NCBI GenBank assembly: GCA_963666575.2
Contig: CAXXYG010000022.1
Location: 1-64,000 of the forward strand
Source: JABMQB01 sp963666575
GTDB taxonomy: Bacteria > Bacteroidota > Bacteroidia > Bacteroidales > Prolixibacteraceae
Direction: 5' to 3'
DNA length: 64,000 nucleotides
Made by a program: the position numbers and the translations under genes. Below, in pieces: positions 44,715-54,700 of the stretch. Positions within the stretch are counted from its first letter, which is position 1; each line of letters begins with the position of its first letter. The notes under the pieces were generated by a model, which ran no database searches, was not told where the DNA came from, and worked only from the letters and a program-made list of their open reading frames with translations.

Positions 44715-47700
44715 TTAATAGTTAATGAATATTGTTCCTTTAATCACGGTGCTCGCATCAAGTTTTAAGACAAACAAATACGTTCCAGGCGGTACCTTCT
44801 CGGTTCCAAGTGTCCAACTGTGTTCTGAATACCCATCCCACCATAAGTCTGAACTGCTCCATACATCAGGATTACCATAGTTATTTCGTTCGAAGATGAT
44901 GTTACCCCAACGGTTAAGTATAAATAACTCAGCATTTGGATAAAGATCATATATACATTCAACTTCGAAATAGTCGTGGTTGCCATCGCCATTAGGTGAA
45001 AAGGCTTCAGGAACGAATATCTCAGGACATTCAAATTCTGGTTCGTTAAACTCTCTCCAGTCACGGATATTGTTTTGATCATGGTCAGGAAGTGGTGAAT
45101 TACTTCCAATTGGGTTTCCACAAACATTCCAACCATCAACAATATCGTATGCATCGTCTAAACCATCCATATCTGAATCAGAATTAAACGGTGTTACATC
45201 AGCAACTCCATCGTTGTTGGCATCGTGCCCTTCAATGGCATCTTCAATGTCATCTTCATCAGTTTGGCGATCGAGGAAGTCAGGAATTCCGTCACCATCA
45301 GTATCCGCAAAGCCATCCAATGAAGGATCGTTTACAAAGTCGGTTCCACCGTTGTCAGGGTCGTTGGCATCGTTCCAGCCATCACCATCGGTATCAATAC
45401 AACTTGGTACAATATATGTTTCGTCTTCCCACTGGCCTTCAACGTTGTCAACTATTCCGTCGTTGTCAGAGTCAATGTCAAGGCTGTTTGGAATTCCGTC
45501 GTTATCGGTATCAGTAATTCCGTTGCCTTCGTCTACGTCGAGGATTCCGTCATCGTCGTCGTCAATGTCATCATCATCAGGAACATTGTCACAATCAGTA
45601 TCTTTTAGGACTGTAATAACAACTTCGGCAGTGGCACATACAGTTGGGTCATTAGCCATACAAACCTGGTAAGTGAATCTGTCTTCTCCAACAAACCTAT
45701 AGTCAGGCAAGTATTCGAATGTACCATCGGTATTAAATATTAATGTTCCGTTTGATGTTCCTGTAACAATTGTTGGTTCCAGGATTTCTTCAAGAATAAC
45801 TTCATCATTAAATAATACATTTCCGAATACTGAATTACACATGGCAGTTAAAACATCATCGTTTAACTCAGGTGGAGGAATATCCGAAGGTGGATCTCCT
45901 TCTACTAAAACATATACAGTTGCAATATCACACGCAGTTGGTGTTCCATCGTCACACGCCTGATATGTAAATACATCTGTACCAATATAACCCGGATCAG
46001 GTGTATAACTAAATGTACCATTGGCATTAAAAATGATGTCGCCATTTGGTGGAGTAGTTATTAATGTAAATGTTTGATTGTCTCCTTCAGGATCGTAATC
46101 ATTAAGTGTTACATCACCATCTACGGCCTCATCAGGATTTGATTCGAACATATCATCAGAAGCTACAGTAGTATTTTCTGGTGTGTCAATATCTAAAATA
46201 TCGATTGTAACAGTTGCATTGTCGCAAAGGACAGGTGTTCCGTTGTCACAAATTTCATATTCAAATGTTGCTTTTCCAACAAAACCGGTTGGTGGAGTAT
46301 ATTCAAATGTACCATCAGTATTTAATACTAGTGTTCCCACTGAAGGTGTAATAGTTGTACTTGTAATCGTAAACAGGTCTTCATCAGGATCAAAGTCATT
46401 GGTTAAAATATGGCCAGTAACTTTTGTGTCTTTTTTCCCTTTAGCATAATCATCAACAGCTACCGGTGGACGGTTAACATCAACAACAATTGTATCAACT
46501 ACTTCGATTGTAACTGTAGCAGTATCACAAAGCCTTGGTGTACCATTATCACACAACTGGTATTCAAACTGGTCTTCTCCAAGGAATCCGTTATCAGGTG
46601 TATAAGTATATAGTCCATTTGACGATAAGCTTGTAACACCGTTGGCAGGTCCACTGATAATTGCCACAACCAATATTGGGTCGCCGTCAGGATCCCAGTC
46701 GTTGGTAATTACATTGCCATCAACAGGAGTATTGATATGTGTTGCATTAATATCGTCTTCAGCAACTGGTGGATTATTAGGATTAAATGGTTCTTCAACC
46801 AAAATATATACAGTAGCAACATCGCATGCTACAGGTGAACCATTGTCGCAAGCACGGTAGGTATAACTATCAGTTCCGATAAATCCGGCATTTGGAGTAT
46901 AAGTAAATGAACCGTTCGAACTGAAGGTTAAGTTTCCATTTCCCGGATTACTTAATAACGTAACTGTTTGTGCATCACCTTCCGGATCGTAATCATTACC
47001 TGAAACATTTCCGGTTACAGCTACATCAACATCAGTTTCGTACTGATCGTCGACTGCTACAGTAGTATTAGGTAAAATTATAGGAATATCAAAAATATCA
47101 ATTGTGACAACGGCATCATCGCACAATACTGGAGTTCCATCGTCACATATTTCGTAAGTGAATGTTGCCTCTCCCACAAAATCGGTTGGAGGTGTATAGG
47201 TAAATGTACCGTTGGCATTTAAAACAACTGTTCCAGCTGAAACAACAACATTTAAATTTGCGATTGAGAAATTGTCATTGTCAGGATCAAAATCGTTAGA
47301 AAGAACCTGCCCTGTAACTGGTGTATTAATTTTACCACTTTCGTTATCATTGGTTGCAACCGGTGGACGATTTTCATTTATATCATTTTTAACAACCTCA
47401 ATAGTTACAATAGCCTGGTCACATAACGATGGAGTACCATCATCGCAAACCTCATAAGTAAAATGGTCGGTTCCAGTAAAGTCGGTATTTGGTGTATAAG
47501 TATAAACACCATTTGAATTGATAGTTACTGAACCGTTTGAAGGACCACTGACTAAAGTTCCATTTACAGAAAGAGCATCTCCATCAGGATCTTTATCGTT
47601 AGTTATTACATTTCCACCAACTGGTGTATTTATCAATGTTGAATTGATATCGTTTTTAGCTATTGGTGGATTATTTGGTTCTTCAACTAAAATATAAACA

Positions 47701-50700
47701 GTAGCAGGATCACATGCCTGAGTTGCATTATTGTCACATGCTATATACGAGTAACTGTCACTTCCGGTATATCCCTGATCTGGAGTATAATTAAATGTAC
47801 CATTTGCATTAAATGATAATGTTCCATGATCGGTTGATTTTGATACAGTAAACGACTGAGTGTCACCTTCGGGATCAGAATCATTATCTGAAACATCCTC
47901 TGAAATAGCTGTGTTAATATTTGTTTTATAATGGTCATCAACAGCTACTGTAATATTTGTTACAGGAGGAATAGGTAATATTTTAATAGTAACTAACGCA
48001 GCATCACAAAGTGAAGGAGTCTGATCATCACAAATCTCATATGAGAAAGTAACTATTCCATCAAAATCAGTTGGAGCATTGTATGTAAATGAACCATCGG
48101 CTAATAATGTAACTGTACCTGTTGAAGGAGTCACGTTCAAATTAGTAATTGAAATATTGTCTCCATCAGGGTCACTGTCATTCGAAAGAATGTTACCTGT
48201 AACCGGGGTATTTAATTTCCCCCAATAGTTATCGTTTATTGCAATCGGTGGATTGTTAGGCAAAACATTATTTAATACTTTAATAACTACATCGGCCTGG
48301 TCACATAATCCGCCATTGTCACATACTTCATAAGTAAATTCATCTGTTCCAACAAAACCAGTTGTTGGCGTGTAGATATATGATCCATCCGCATTTAAAA
48401 CAATAGTACCATTTGATGGTCCACTAACAGGAGTTCCATTTACGCTAATTGGGTCCCCATCAGGATCTGAGTCATTTGTTATAACATTACCACCAACCGG
48501 AATATTCATTAATGTTGAATTAATATCGTTTATTGCAACCGGTGGATTATTGGGTTCGTCATTAATAGTGATAAATACAGTATCACTATCACAATCGCCA
48601 TCTGAATCACAAATTTGATACACAATAAAATCCTCACCAATATAATCGGTGGTAGGTGTGTATAAAATAACGTCGTCGTTCGAAATTGCCGAAGCATTTC
48701 CAAATACAGTGGCAGTTCCGTTCGATGGACCTGAAAGTATTGTTATTGGGCTCAAAGCAGGGCCATCAGCACCAAAAGTATCGTTGGCAACAGTAAATAA
48801 AATATTGTTTACTGTGTTTTTAGTTACTGTTTCAAAATCGACAACAGCAATAGGTGCATCGTCGGCTAATGTTGAAATAGTTACGAAAACCCAACCTGTA
48901 TCTAAATGGTTAACTGCATCACTTAAAGTATAAGCAAATGAGTCAACTATTGTTACAGTATTATCATGAGTATATGAGAATGTTCCGTCTGCATTTATTG
49001 TAACTGTTCCGTGTAATGGTAGAGTTTGTGGTGTAGTTAATATTGATAATGTATCAAAAGGTAAATCAATATCAGTATCACCAACCAATAAATTAGCACC
49101 AGCGTCAAGGTTAGCTTGTGTTGCTGTTGCTCCCTGAGCTACTGTAAAACTTTCGTTGTCGGCAACCGGAGGATTATCATTTACAGGAGTAATTGTAATC
49201 GTTACAGTACCAATGTCGGTAGCGCCAGCCGAATCAACAACGGTGTAATCAAAACTATCACTGAAAAATTCCGAATCATCATGGGTATATGTAAATGTAC
49301 CATCGGCTAAAACAGTAACAGTTCCATGTGTAGTTGCTGCAGTAAACGGTAATGCCACCAATGTATTATCAGGTTGGTCAGCATCGGTATCGCCATCTAA
49401 TAGTGAAATACCCGCGTCTAAATCAGCTTCTGTGGCAGTACCACCTTCTAAAACAGTGAAACTTTCGTCGTCAGCAACAGGTGGATTATTTGGCCTGTCG
49501 GTAATTGATACATAAACATAACCTGTATCTAAATGGCCAACTGCATCACTTAGAGTATAAGCAAATGTATCGGCTGTTGTTTCAGTATCATTATGGATGT
49601 ATGTAAAAGTACCAGCAGCACTGATTGTAACCGAACCATGTTTAGGTAAAGTTTGTGGAGTTGTTAATATTGTTAATACATCAAAAGGTAAATCTATATC
49701 AGTATCGCCTTCCAGCAGTGTTGATCCTGTATTTAAGTTTGCTTCAGTAGCAGTAGCTCCCTGTAAAATAGTAAAACTTTCGTTATCGGCAACCGGTGGG
49801 TTGTCGTTTACCGGAGTAATTGTAATTGTCACTACAGCGGTGTCTTTGGCGCCATCAATATCTCTTAAAATGTAGCTAAAACTATCACTAAATTGCTCGG
49901 TACCATCATGGGTATAACTAAATGTACCGTCGCCATTTAAAGTAAGTGTTCCGTGAGTTACATTCACCTGAGGAGTTGTTAAAATCCAAATTGAATCATT
50001 CGGTAAGTCAGGATCGGTATCACCATCCAATAAAGTTGAACCTGCAATTAGATTTGCTTCAGTGGCGGTACCACCTTCTAATACTGTAAAACTTTCGTTA
50101 TCGGCAACTGGTGGGTTATTTGGTAATTCAGAAACTGAAACATAAACATAACCTGTATCTAAATGATTTATTGCATCGCTTAACGTATATGCAAATGTAT
50201 CTTTCAGATTATCTGAACCGTCGTGTATGTAAGTAAATCTTCCAGTTGATCCAATTGTTACAGTACCATGTTTTGGTAATGTTTGTGGAGTTGTTAAGAT
50301 TGTTAGTGTATCATATGGCAAATCAATATCCCAATCTCCATCTAATAATGTAGAATCGGAGGTAAGGTTTGCTTCAGTAGCTGTACCACCCTGTAATACA
50401 GAGAAACTTTCGTTGTCAGCAATTGGTGGATTATCGTTAACCGGGGTAATAGTTATGGTTACTGTTCCAATGTCAGTTTTATTAGTTGAATCTTTTACTG
50501 TATAATCAAATGTATCACTGAAAAATTCAGAATCATCGTGCGTATATGTAAAAGTACCATCGGCATAAACAATAGCAGTTCCATGTAAAGTATTAAACAA
50601 ACTCCGGGGAACCGCAACCAGGGTATTGTCTGGTTGGTCAGCATCGGTATCACCAGTTAATAAAGTTGTACCAACACCTGAATCAAGGCTGTCGGCTGTG

Positions 50701-51689
50701 GCGGTACCACCTTCGTAAATGGTAAAACTTTCGTCGTCGGCAACAGGAGCGTCTGTTGATGTTACAGTAATATAAATATAAGCTATATCAAAGTCGCCAT
50801 CGCCATCGGTTATTTTATATTCAATTGTGTCTTTTCCTGAAAAAGTTGGAGAAGGAGTGTAACTAATCATTTTTGATCCAGTAACTCCATCACCGGTAGT
50901 TGTAGCCAATGAAATTACTGTTGATGTTCCATTGGAAGCATTGGTCACTATTTGTACGTCAGGTGACCCAAAACCGTTTAATCCAATGGTATCGTTTGCA
51001 AGCACATCGATATTAACAGCACTGCTACCTTCAGCAAGTGTTTTAGTATCGTCCAGGGCATCGGGGCAATCAAATAAGGCAGGTCCACCCTGGTTTCCAG
51101 CATAGATATCGTATGAATAGGGATTTGAACCATTTATGATAATTTTGGCATCGAAAAAATTATTGACATTACCAAAGATTTCGTTCTCAATAATAACCTG
51201 TTCAGGACCATCGTTAGTTATCACCTCAACCGAACCCTCGAAACAATCTGTAGGTAAACGGAATGAAAACAATCGAATGGTGTCTCCACTTGAAACATTT
51301 GGAAATAGTGGTGCATCGCGCAATACCGATTGATAAACATCTACCCCTAGGCTTGGAGCAACAGCGTCAGTAATCAGCTGCACATCCCATTTGTTTTGCC
51401 CACCATATAGGATTTGATTAAATGTACCGTATGCCCCAGCATTAGATGTAGTTAAAACTGGAATAGATGGTGTAGTACTTATACCTTTTGTAATTCGAAA
51501 AGTAAACACACTACCTGTTACCAATTCAATTGAATCTGAATCAAAATTGGGATATGCTACGGCTGTAACATGATTTGGTTCCAAAGGATCTTTTATTAAT
51601 CCATATTTCACCTGATCAATGCCTTTCGCTCCCGTTGAAACAAGGATTCCAAAAGCAATTAATCCTAAAATGTATGTAAACCTTTTCAT
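44715..51689 (-). CDS. Giant cadherin-like repeat adhesin with gliding-motility (type B T9SS) C-terminal domain
   Basis: Cell-surface protein of about 2324 residues. The frame opens at 51719, but the internal ATG 51689 starts a typical signal peptide (MKRFTYILGLIAFGILVSTG). After about 200 unique residues come 18 tandem Ig/cadherin-like units of about 95 residues, marked by NNPPVADNESFTV or NNPPVAINDINS starts and SYTYxACD or FTYEVCD ends. A calcium-binding Asp-rich stretch follows (TDTDNDGIPNSLDIDSDNDG, DTDGDGIPDFLD). The last 90 residues are the gliding motility-associated domain: FVPEAFSPNGDGNHDYFEV, LFILNRWGNIIFER and PPGTYLFVLKL. Export through T9SS with the PorP/SprF protein 10-50 bases downstream is expected. 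The repeats form higher-order units (see repeat entries). The ligand is unknown. Confidence 0.93.
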   Translation of the reverse strand: MKRFTYILGLIAFGILVSTGAKGIDQVKYGLIKDPLEPNHVTAVAYPNFDSDSIELVTGSVFTFRITKGISTTPSIPVLTTSNAGAYGTFNQILYGGQNKWDVQLITDAVAPSLGVDVYQSVLRDAPLFPNVSSGDTIRLFSFRLPTDCFEGSVEVITNDGPEQVIIENEIFGNVNNFFDAKIIINGSNPYSYDIYAGNQGGPALFDCPDALDDTKTLAEGSSAVNIDVLANDTIGLNGFGSPDVQIVTNASNGTSTVISLATTTGDGVTGSKMISYTPSPTFSGKDTIEYKITDGDGDFDIAYIYITVTSTDAPVADDESFTIYEGGTATADSLDSGVGTTLLTGDTDADQPDNTLVAVPRSLFNTLHGTAIVYADGTFTYTHDDSEFFSDTFDYTVKDSTNKTDIGTVTITITPVNDNPPIADNESFSVLQGGTATEANLTSDSTLLDGDWDIDLPYDTLTILTTPQTLPKHGTVTIGSTGRFTYIHDGSDNLKDTFAYTLSDAINHLDTGYVYVSVSELPNNPPVADNESFTVLEGGTATEANLIAGSTLLDGDTDPDLPNDSIWILTTPQVNVTHGTLTLNGDGTFSYTHDGTEQFSDSFSYILRDIDGAKDTAVVTITITPVNDNPPVADNESFTILQGATATEANLNTGSTLLEGDTDIDLPFDVLTILTTPQTLPKHGSVTISAAGTFTYIHNDTETTADTFAYTLSDAVGHLDTGYVYVSITDRPNNPPVADDESFTVLEGGTATEADLDAGISLLDGDTDADQPDNTLVALPFTAATTHGTVTVLADGTFTYTHDDSEFFSDSFDYTVVDSAGATDIGTVTITITPVNDNPPVADNESFTVAQGATATQANLDAGANLLVGDTDIDLPFDTLSILTTPQTLPLHGTVTINADGTFSYTHDNTVTIVDSFAYTLSDAVNHLDTGWVFVTISTLADDAPIAVVDFETVTKNTVNNILFTVANDTFGADGPALSPITILSGPSNGTATVFGNASAISNDDVILYTPTTDYIGEDFIVYQICDSDGDCDSDTVFITINDEPNNPPVAINDINSTLMNIPVGGNVITNDSDPDGDPISVNGTPVSGPSNGTIVLNADGSYIYTPTTGFVGTDEFTYEVCDNGGLCDQADVVIKVLNNVLPNNPPIAINDNYWGKLNTPVTGNILSNDSDPDGDNISITNLNVTPSTGTVTLLADGSFTYNAPTDFDGIVTFSYEICDDQTPSLCDAALVTIKILPIPPVTNITVAVDDHYKTNINTAISEDVSDNDSDPEGDTQSFTVSKSTDHGTLSFNANGTFNYTPDQGYTGSDSYSYIACDNNATQACDPATVYILVEEPNNPPIAKNDINSTLINTPVGGNVITNDKDPDGDALSVNGTLVSGPSNGSVTINSNGVYTYTPNTDFTGTDHFTYEVCDDGTPSLCDQAIVTIEVVKNDINENRPPVATNDNESGKINTPVTGQVLSNDFDPDNDNFSIANLNVVVSAGTVVLNANGTFTYTPPTDFVGEATFTYEICDDGTPVLCDDAVVTIDIFDIPIILPNTTVAVDDQYETDVDVAVTGNVSGNDYDPEGDAQTVTLLSNPGNGNLTFSSNGSFTYTPNAGFIGTDSYTYRACDNGSPVACDVATVYILVEEPFNPNNPPVAEDDINATHINTPVDGNVITNDWDPDGDPILVVAIISGPANGVTSLSSNGLYTYTPDNGFLGEDQFEYQLCDNGTPRLCDTATVTIEVVDTIVVDVNRPPVAVDDYAKGKKDTKVTGHILTNDFDPDEDLFTITSTTITPSVGTLVLNTDGTFEYTPPTGFVGKATFEYEICDNGTPVLCDNATVTIDILDIDTPENTTVASDDMFESNPDEAVDGDVTLNDYDPEGDNQTFTLITTPPNGDIIFNANGTFSYTPDPGYIGTDVFTYQACDDGTPTACDIATVYVLVEGDPPSDIPPPELNDDVLTAMCNSVFGNVLFNDEVILEEILEPTIVTGTSNGTLIFNTDGTFEYLPDYRFVGEDRFTYQVCMANDPTVCATAEVVITVLKDTDCDNVPDDDDIDDDDDGILDVDEGNGITDTDNDGIPNSLDIDSDNDGIVDNVEGQWEDETYIVPSCIDTDGDGWNDANDPDNGGTDFVNDPSLDGFADTDGDGIPDFLDRQTDEDDIEDAIEGHDANNDGVADVTPFNSDSDMDGLDDAYDIVDGWNVCGNPIGSNSPLPDHDQNNIRDWREFNEPEFECPEIFVPEAFSPNGDGNHDYFEVECIYDLYPNAELFILNRWGNIIFERNNYGNPDVWSSSDLWWDGYSEHSWTLGTEKVPPGTYLFVLKLDASTVIKGTIFINY
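45880..48560 (-). repeat. Three-unit super-repeat, three copies, inside the 2334-residue adhesin
   Basis: Nine cadherin-like units fall into a repeating triplet. Type A begins PPVAINDINSTLMN or close, type B begins NDNYWGKLNTPVTG or close, and type C begins TVAVDDHYKTN or close. Copies start near 48541, 47665 and 46768 (marked by the same GGTGGATTATT string), giving periods of 876 and 897 bases. The order A-B-C is kept in all three, so the triplet was amplified as a block. Confidence 0.8.
48860..50760 (-). repeat. Alternating two-type repeat block inside the 2334-residue adhesin
   Basis: Six consecutive units share ADNESFTVLEGGTATEANL-type starts but alternate in their second halves. One type has DIDLPFDTLTILTTPQTLP and ends AYTLSDAVGHLDTG. 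The other has DTDADQPDNTLVALP or DPDLPNDSIWI and ends DSFDYTVVDSAGATD. The pairs must have expanded by duplication of two-unit blocks, separately from the triplet block downstream. Confidence 0.75.
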
Positions 51690-51725
51690 TACGCTATTAT
51701 TTATAGTCCGTGTTTTCATATCTAA

Positions 51726-54700
51726 TTAGTTTGGAAGCTGAGCTTTAAATGAGAATGTTTGAACCCCAACTGTATTAATTGGATGGTGCGCTACAATATT
51801 GAACAGAATTGAAACATCGTTTCCTCCGCCTGAGAATCGTACTTTTGCATCCATATTAATGTCCTCAAGATGATATCCATTGTAGGTGAAAGTCTGAATA
51901 CCTGTCGTATTATTCGGAGCTTGACTAACGGCATTGAATATTGGTTTTGTATCGTTTGTTGAACCAGCAAACCTTACGTAATTATCGCCATTTGAAGTCC
52001 CAGCCCATAGAGCATATTTATCGTATTCTGAATTTTGTTCTTTTCCATCGTACGCAGCAGTAGAATTCCAGAAATCTTTAGTCAAGTCGGTAAAGTCAAC
52101 CACTGTTCCGGCTGTAGTAAGCGGAATAGCTGTTGCTGTCATTGCTCCCAGGTGGTTTCTATGCCTAATTGACACATAATAGCTACCTGTAAGCGTTTGG
52201 TCGAATATCAGAGGAGATACTCCATCGACATCTACCACATCGCCATCGCGTTGTACCAAAGCTGATTTGGTGGCAACTACCTGTGTTTTATCTCCCGGAT
52301 TCCTGAGTTCGACAAATACCCAATCAACTATGGCATTATTTCCGGTAACTCCAAATACTGTAGCTGAATCGGAAACTGTTTCACCTCCGCCTCCTGCAAC
52401 ATGAGTGTATCCTAATCCTGTATAAGGTTCAGTCATTGGAATAAATCCTTTTACTCTCAATTCATCCTGCATTAATAATCCATTTGTTCCAAGAAGGGCA
52501 CCGTGTAACATTACTTTTGGCAACAACCTTACATACATTGAATCGACGGTAATAAATACATATGCTGAGTCGCATAACGATGGTGTTCCATTATCACAAA
52601 TCTGGTATAGAATAGAGTCTAATCCATAGAAATGTTTTGGTGGTGTATATTTCAAACTGTCGCCATTTACTACTAATACAGTTCCACCTACAGCTGATGT
52701 GTCGGCCCAAATAAGTGATGTTGTTAACGGATCACCATCAGGATCTGAATCATTCACCTGTACATCGATAAATACATTGGTTGTATCCTCACTTACATGT
52801 ATTGTATCGTTTATGGCTACTGGTGGATTATTTACTGATCCAATTGAAATATAAACAAACGCTGTATCTTTTCCGCCATTTCCATCTGAAATTATATATT
52901 GGAATGTATCTTTCCCGTTAAATAATGGATTTGGTGTATACATAATACTATCAGCATTTAGAATAACAGCAGTTCCGTTTTTCGGCCCATTAATTTTATT
53001 GGTAGTGGTTAATGGGTCTCCATCAGGATCAGAATCGTTATGTTGTACATCAATTACAACAGGAATATCCTCATTAGTCGATTTATAATCGTCAACTGCA
53101 ACAGGTGGGTCATTTATAGGTGATATAGTAATAAATACAAACGCTGTATCAAATCCACCATTGTTATCTGTAATTATATATTCAAAAGTATCTTTCCCGT
53201 TAAAATTAAGATTCGGTGTGTAACGAATACTATCGTTAGCCAGAATGTTTACACTTCCGTTTGACGGCCCATTAAGTGTCGCTGTGGTTTTTAAAGGGTC
53301 TCCATCAATATCATAATCATTGTCTTGAACATCGATAACAACCGGCGTATCCTCATTTGTAATTACTGTATCGTTTATTGCAACCGGAGGATCATTAACA
53401 GGTGTAATAGTAATATATACGAAAGCTGTGTCCTTGCCACCATTTCCATCAGAAATAACGTACTGGAATGTATCTTTTCCGTTAAAATTAGGAGCGGGCG
53501 AGTACTGTATACTGTCGCTATTCAAAATAACAGCTGTTCCGTTTTTCGGCCCATTAATTTTACTGATAGTGGTTAATGGATCACCATCAGGATCAGAATC
53601 ATTATCCTGAACATCAATTACAACCGGTACATCTTCATTGGTAGTTTTGTTATCGTTAACAGCAACCGGAGGATCATTTACCGGTGTAATTGTTACAAAT
53701 ACAAATGCAGTATCTTTTCCACCATTTCCATCGGTAATAACGTATTGGAAAGTATCTTTCCCGTTAAAATTAAGGTCTGGAGTGTAACGTATACTATCGT
53801 TAGCCAGGATCATTACATTTCCGTTAGCCGGCCCACCAAATGTATTTACAGTTTGTAAAGTATCTCCGTCAACATCATAATCGTTATCAAGTACATCAAT
53901 TACAACTGCCACATCTTCCGGAGTAATAACCGAATCGTTAATTGCTACCGGAGGGTCGTTATCGCCACCTACAGTTATAATAACAACTGCTGTATCGCAT
54001 AGTGCCGGTAATGTAGTATCACAAACACGGTATTCGAATGTATCCTTCCCGTTAAAGTTAAGATCAGGATTGTATTTAATCACACCTGTTACCGGATTTA
54101 CAGTAGTTGATCCGTTTGTTGGGCCCGAAATTACTTTTACCGATGTACTGTCTAAATCGTTGTCACAATCTGTATCGTTGCTTAAAACAATAACATCAAC
54201 AGGAGTGTCTTCATTTGTTGCTTCAAAATCATCAACAGCATCGGGAGCCCTCCTAAGTGTAATATTAAAACTACATGAGTCAACATTACCTGATTTATCC
54301 CAGGCATATAATTTAACCAAGGTAGTGTTCGAAATAACTGTCCCAGCCGCAGGTATTTGCAGCACAGAGTCAACGGCACAATTATCAGTAGTATTTACTT
54401 CTGTCCAAAGTTTATAACTAGGAACAACAGCTTCACAATTTGCATCGCGTAATAATTCAACATCGGCATGGCATACACCCATATTGATTAAAGGTGAAAT
54501 TGTATCAAGTACTGTAATATCGGATAAACAGTGGTTTTTATTTCCAGATGCATCTTCCACTTCAATATATATTGATACATTCGGATTAAATAATTCACTG
54601 CAATCAAATGTTGCAGGAACATACGAAGTATCAATTAATTCACAATTATCAGATGCTGAGAAGTTGATATCAGTAATGTCAATGGTATAATCTCCATTAT

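Noticed and set aside
45191..45672. Plus-strand frames rich in Ser, His and Gln
   Set aside because: They are mirrors of the Asp-rich calcium-binding repeats of the adhesin and have no independent support.
44715..54240. Regular repeats that could suggest a CRISPR array or satellite
   Set aside because: The period is about 285 bases in a continuous reading frame with conserved protein motifs; these are protein-domain repeats.
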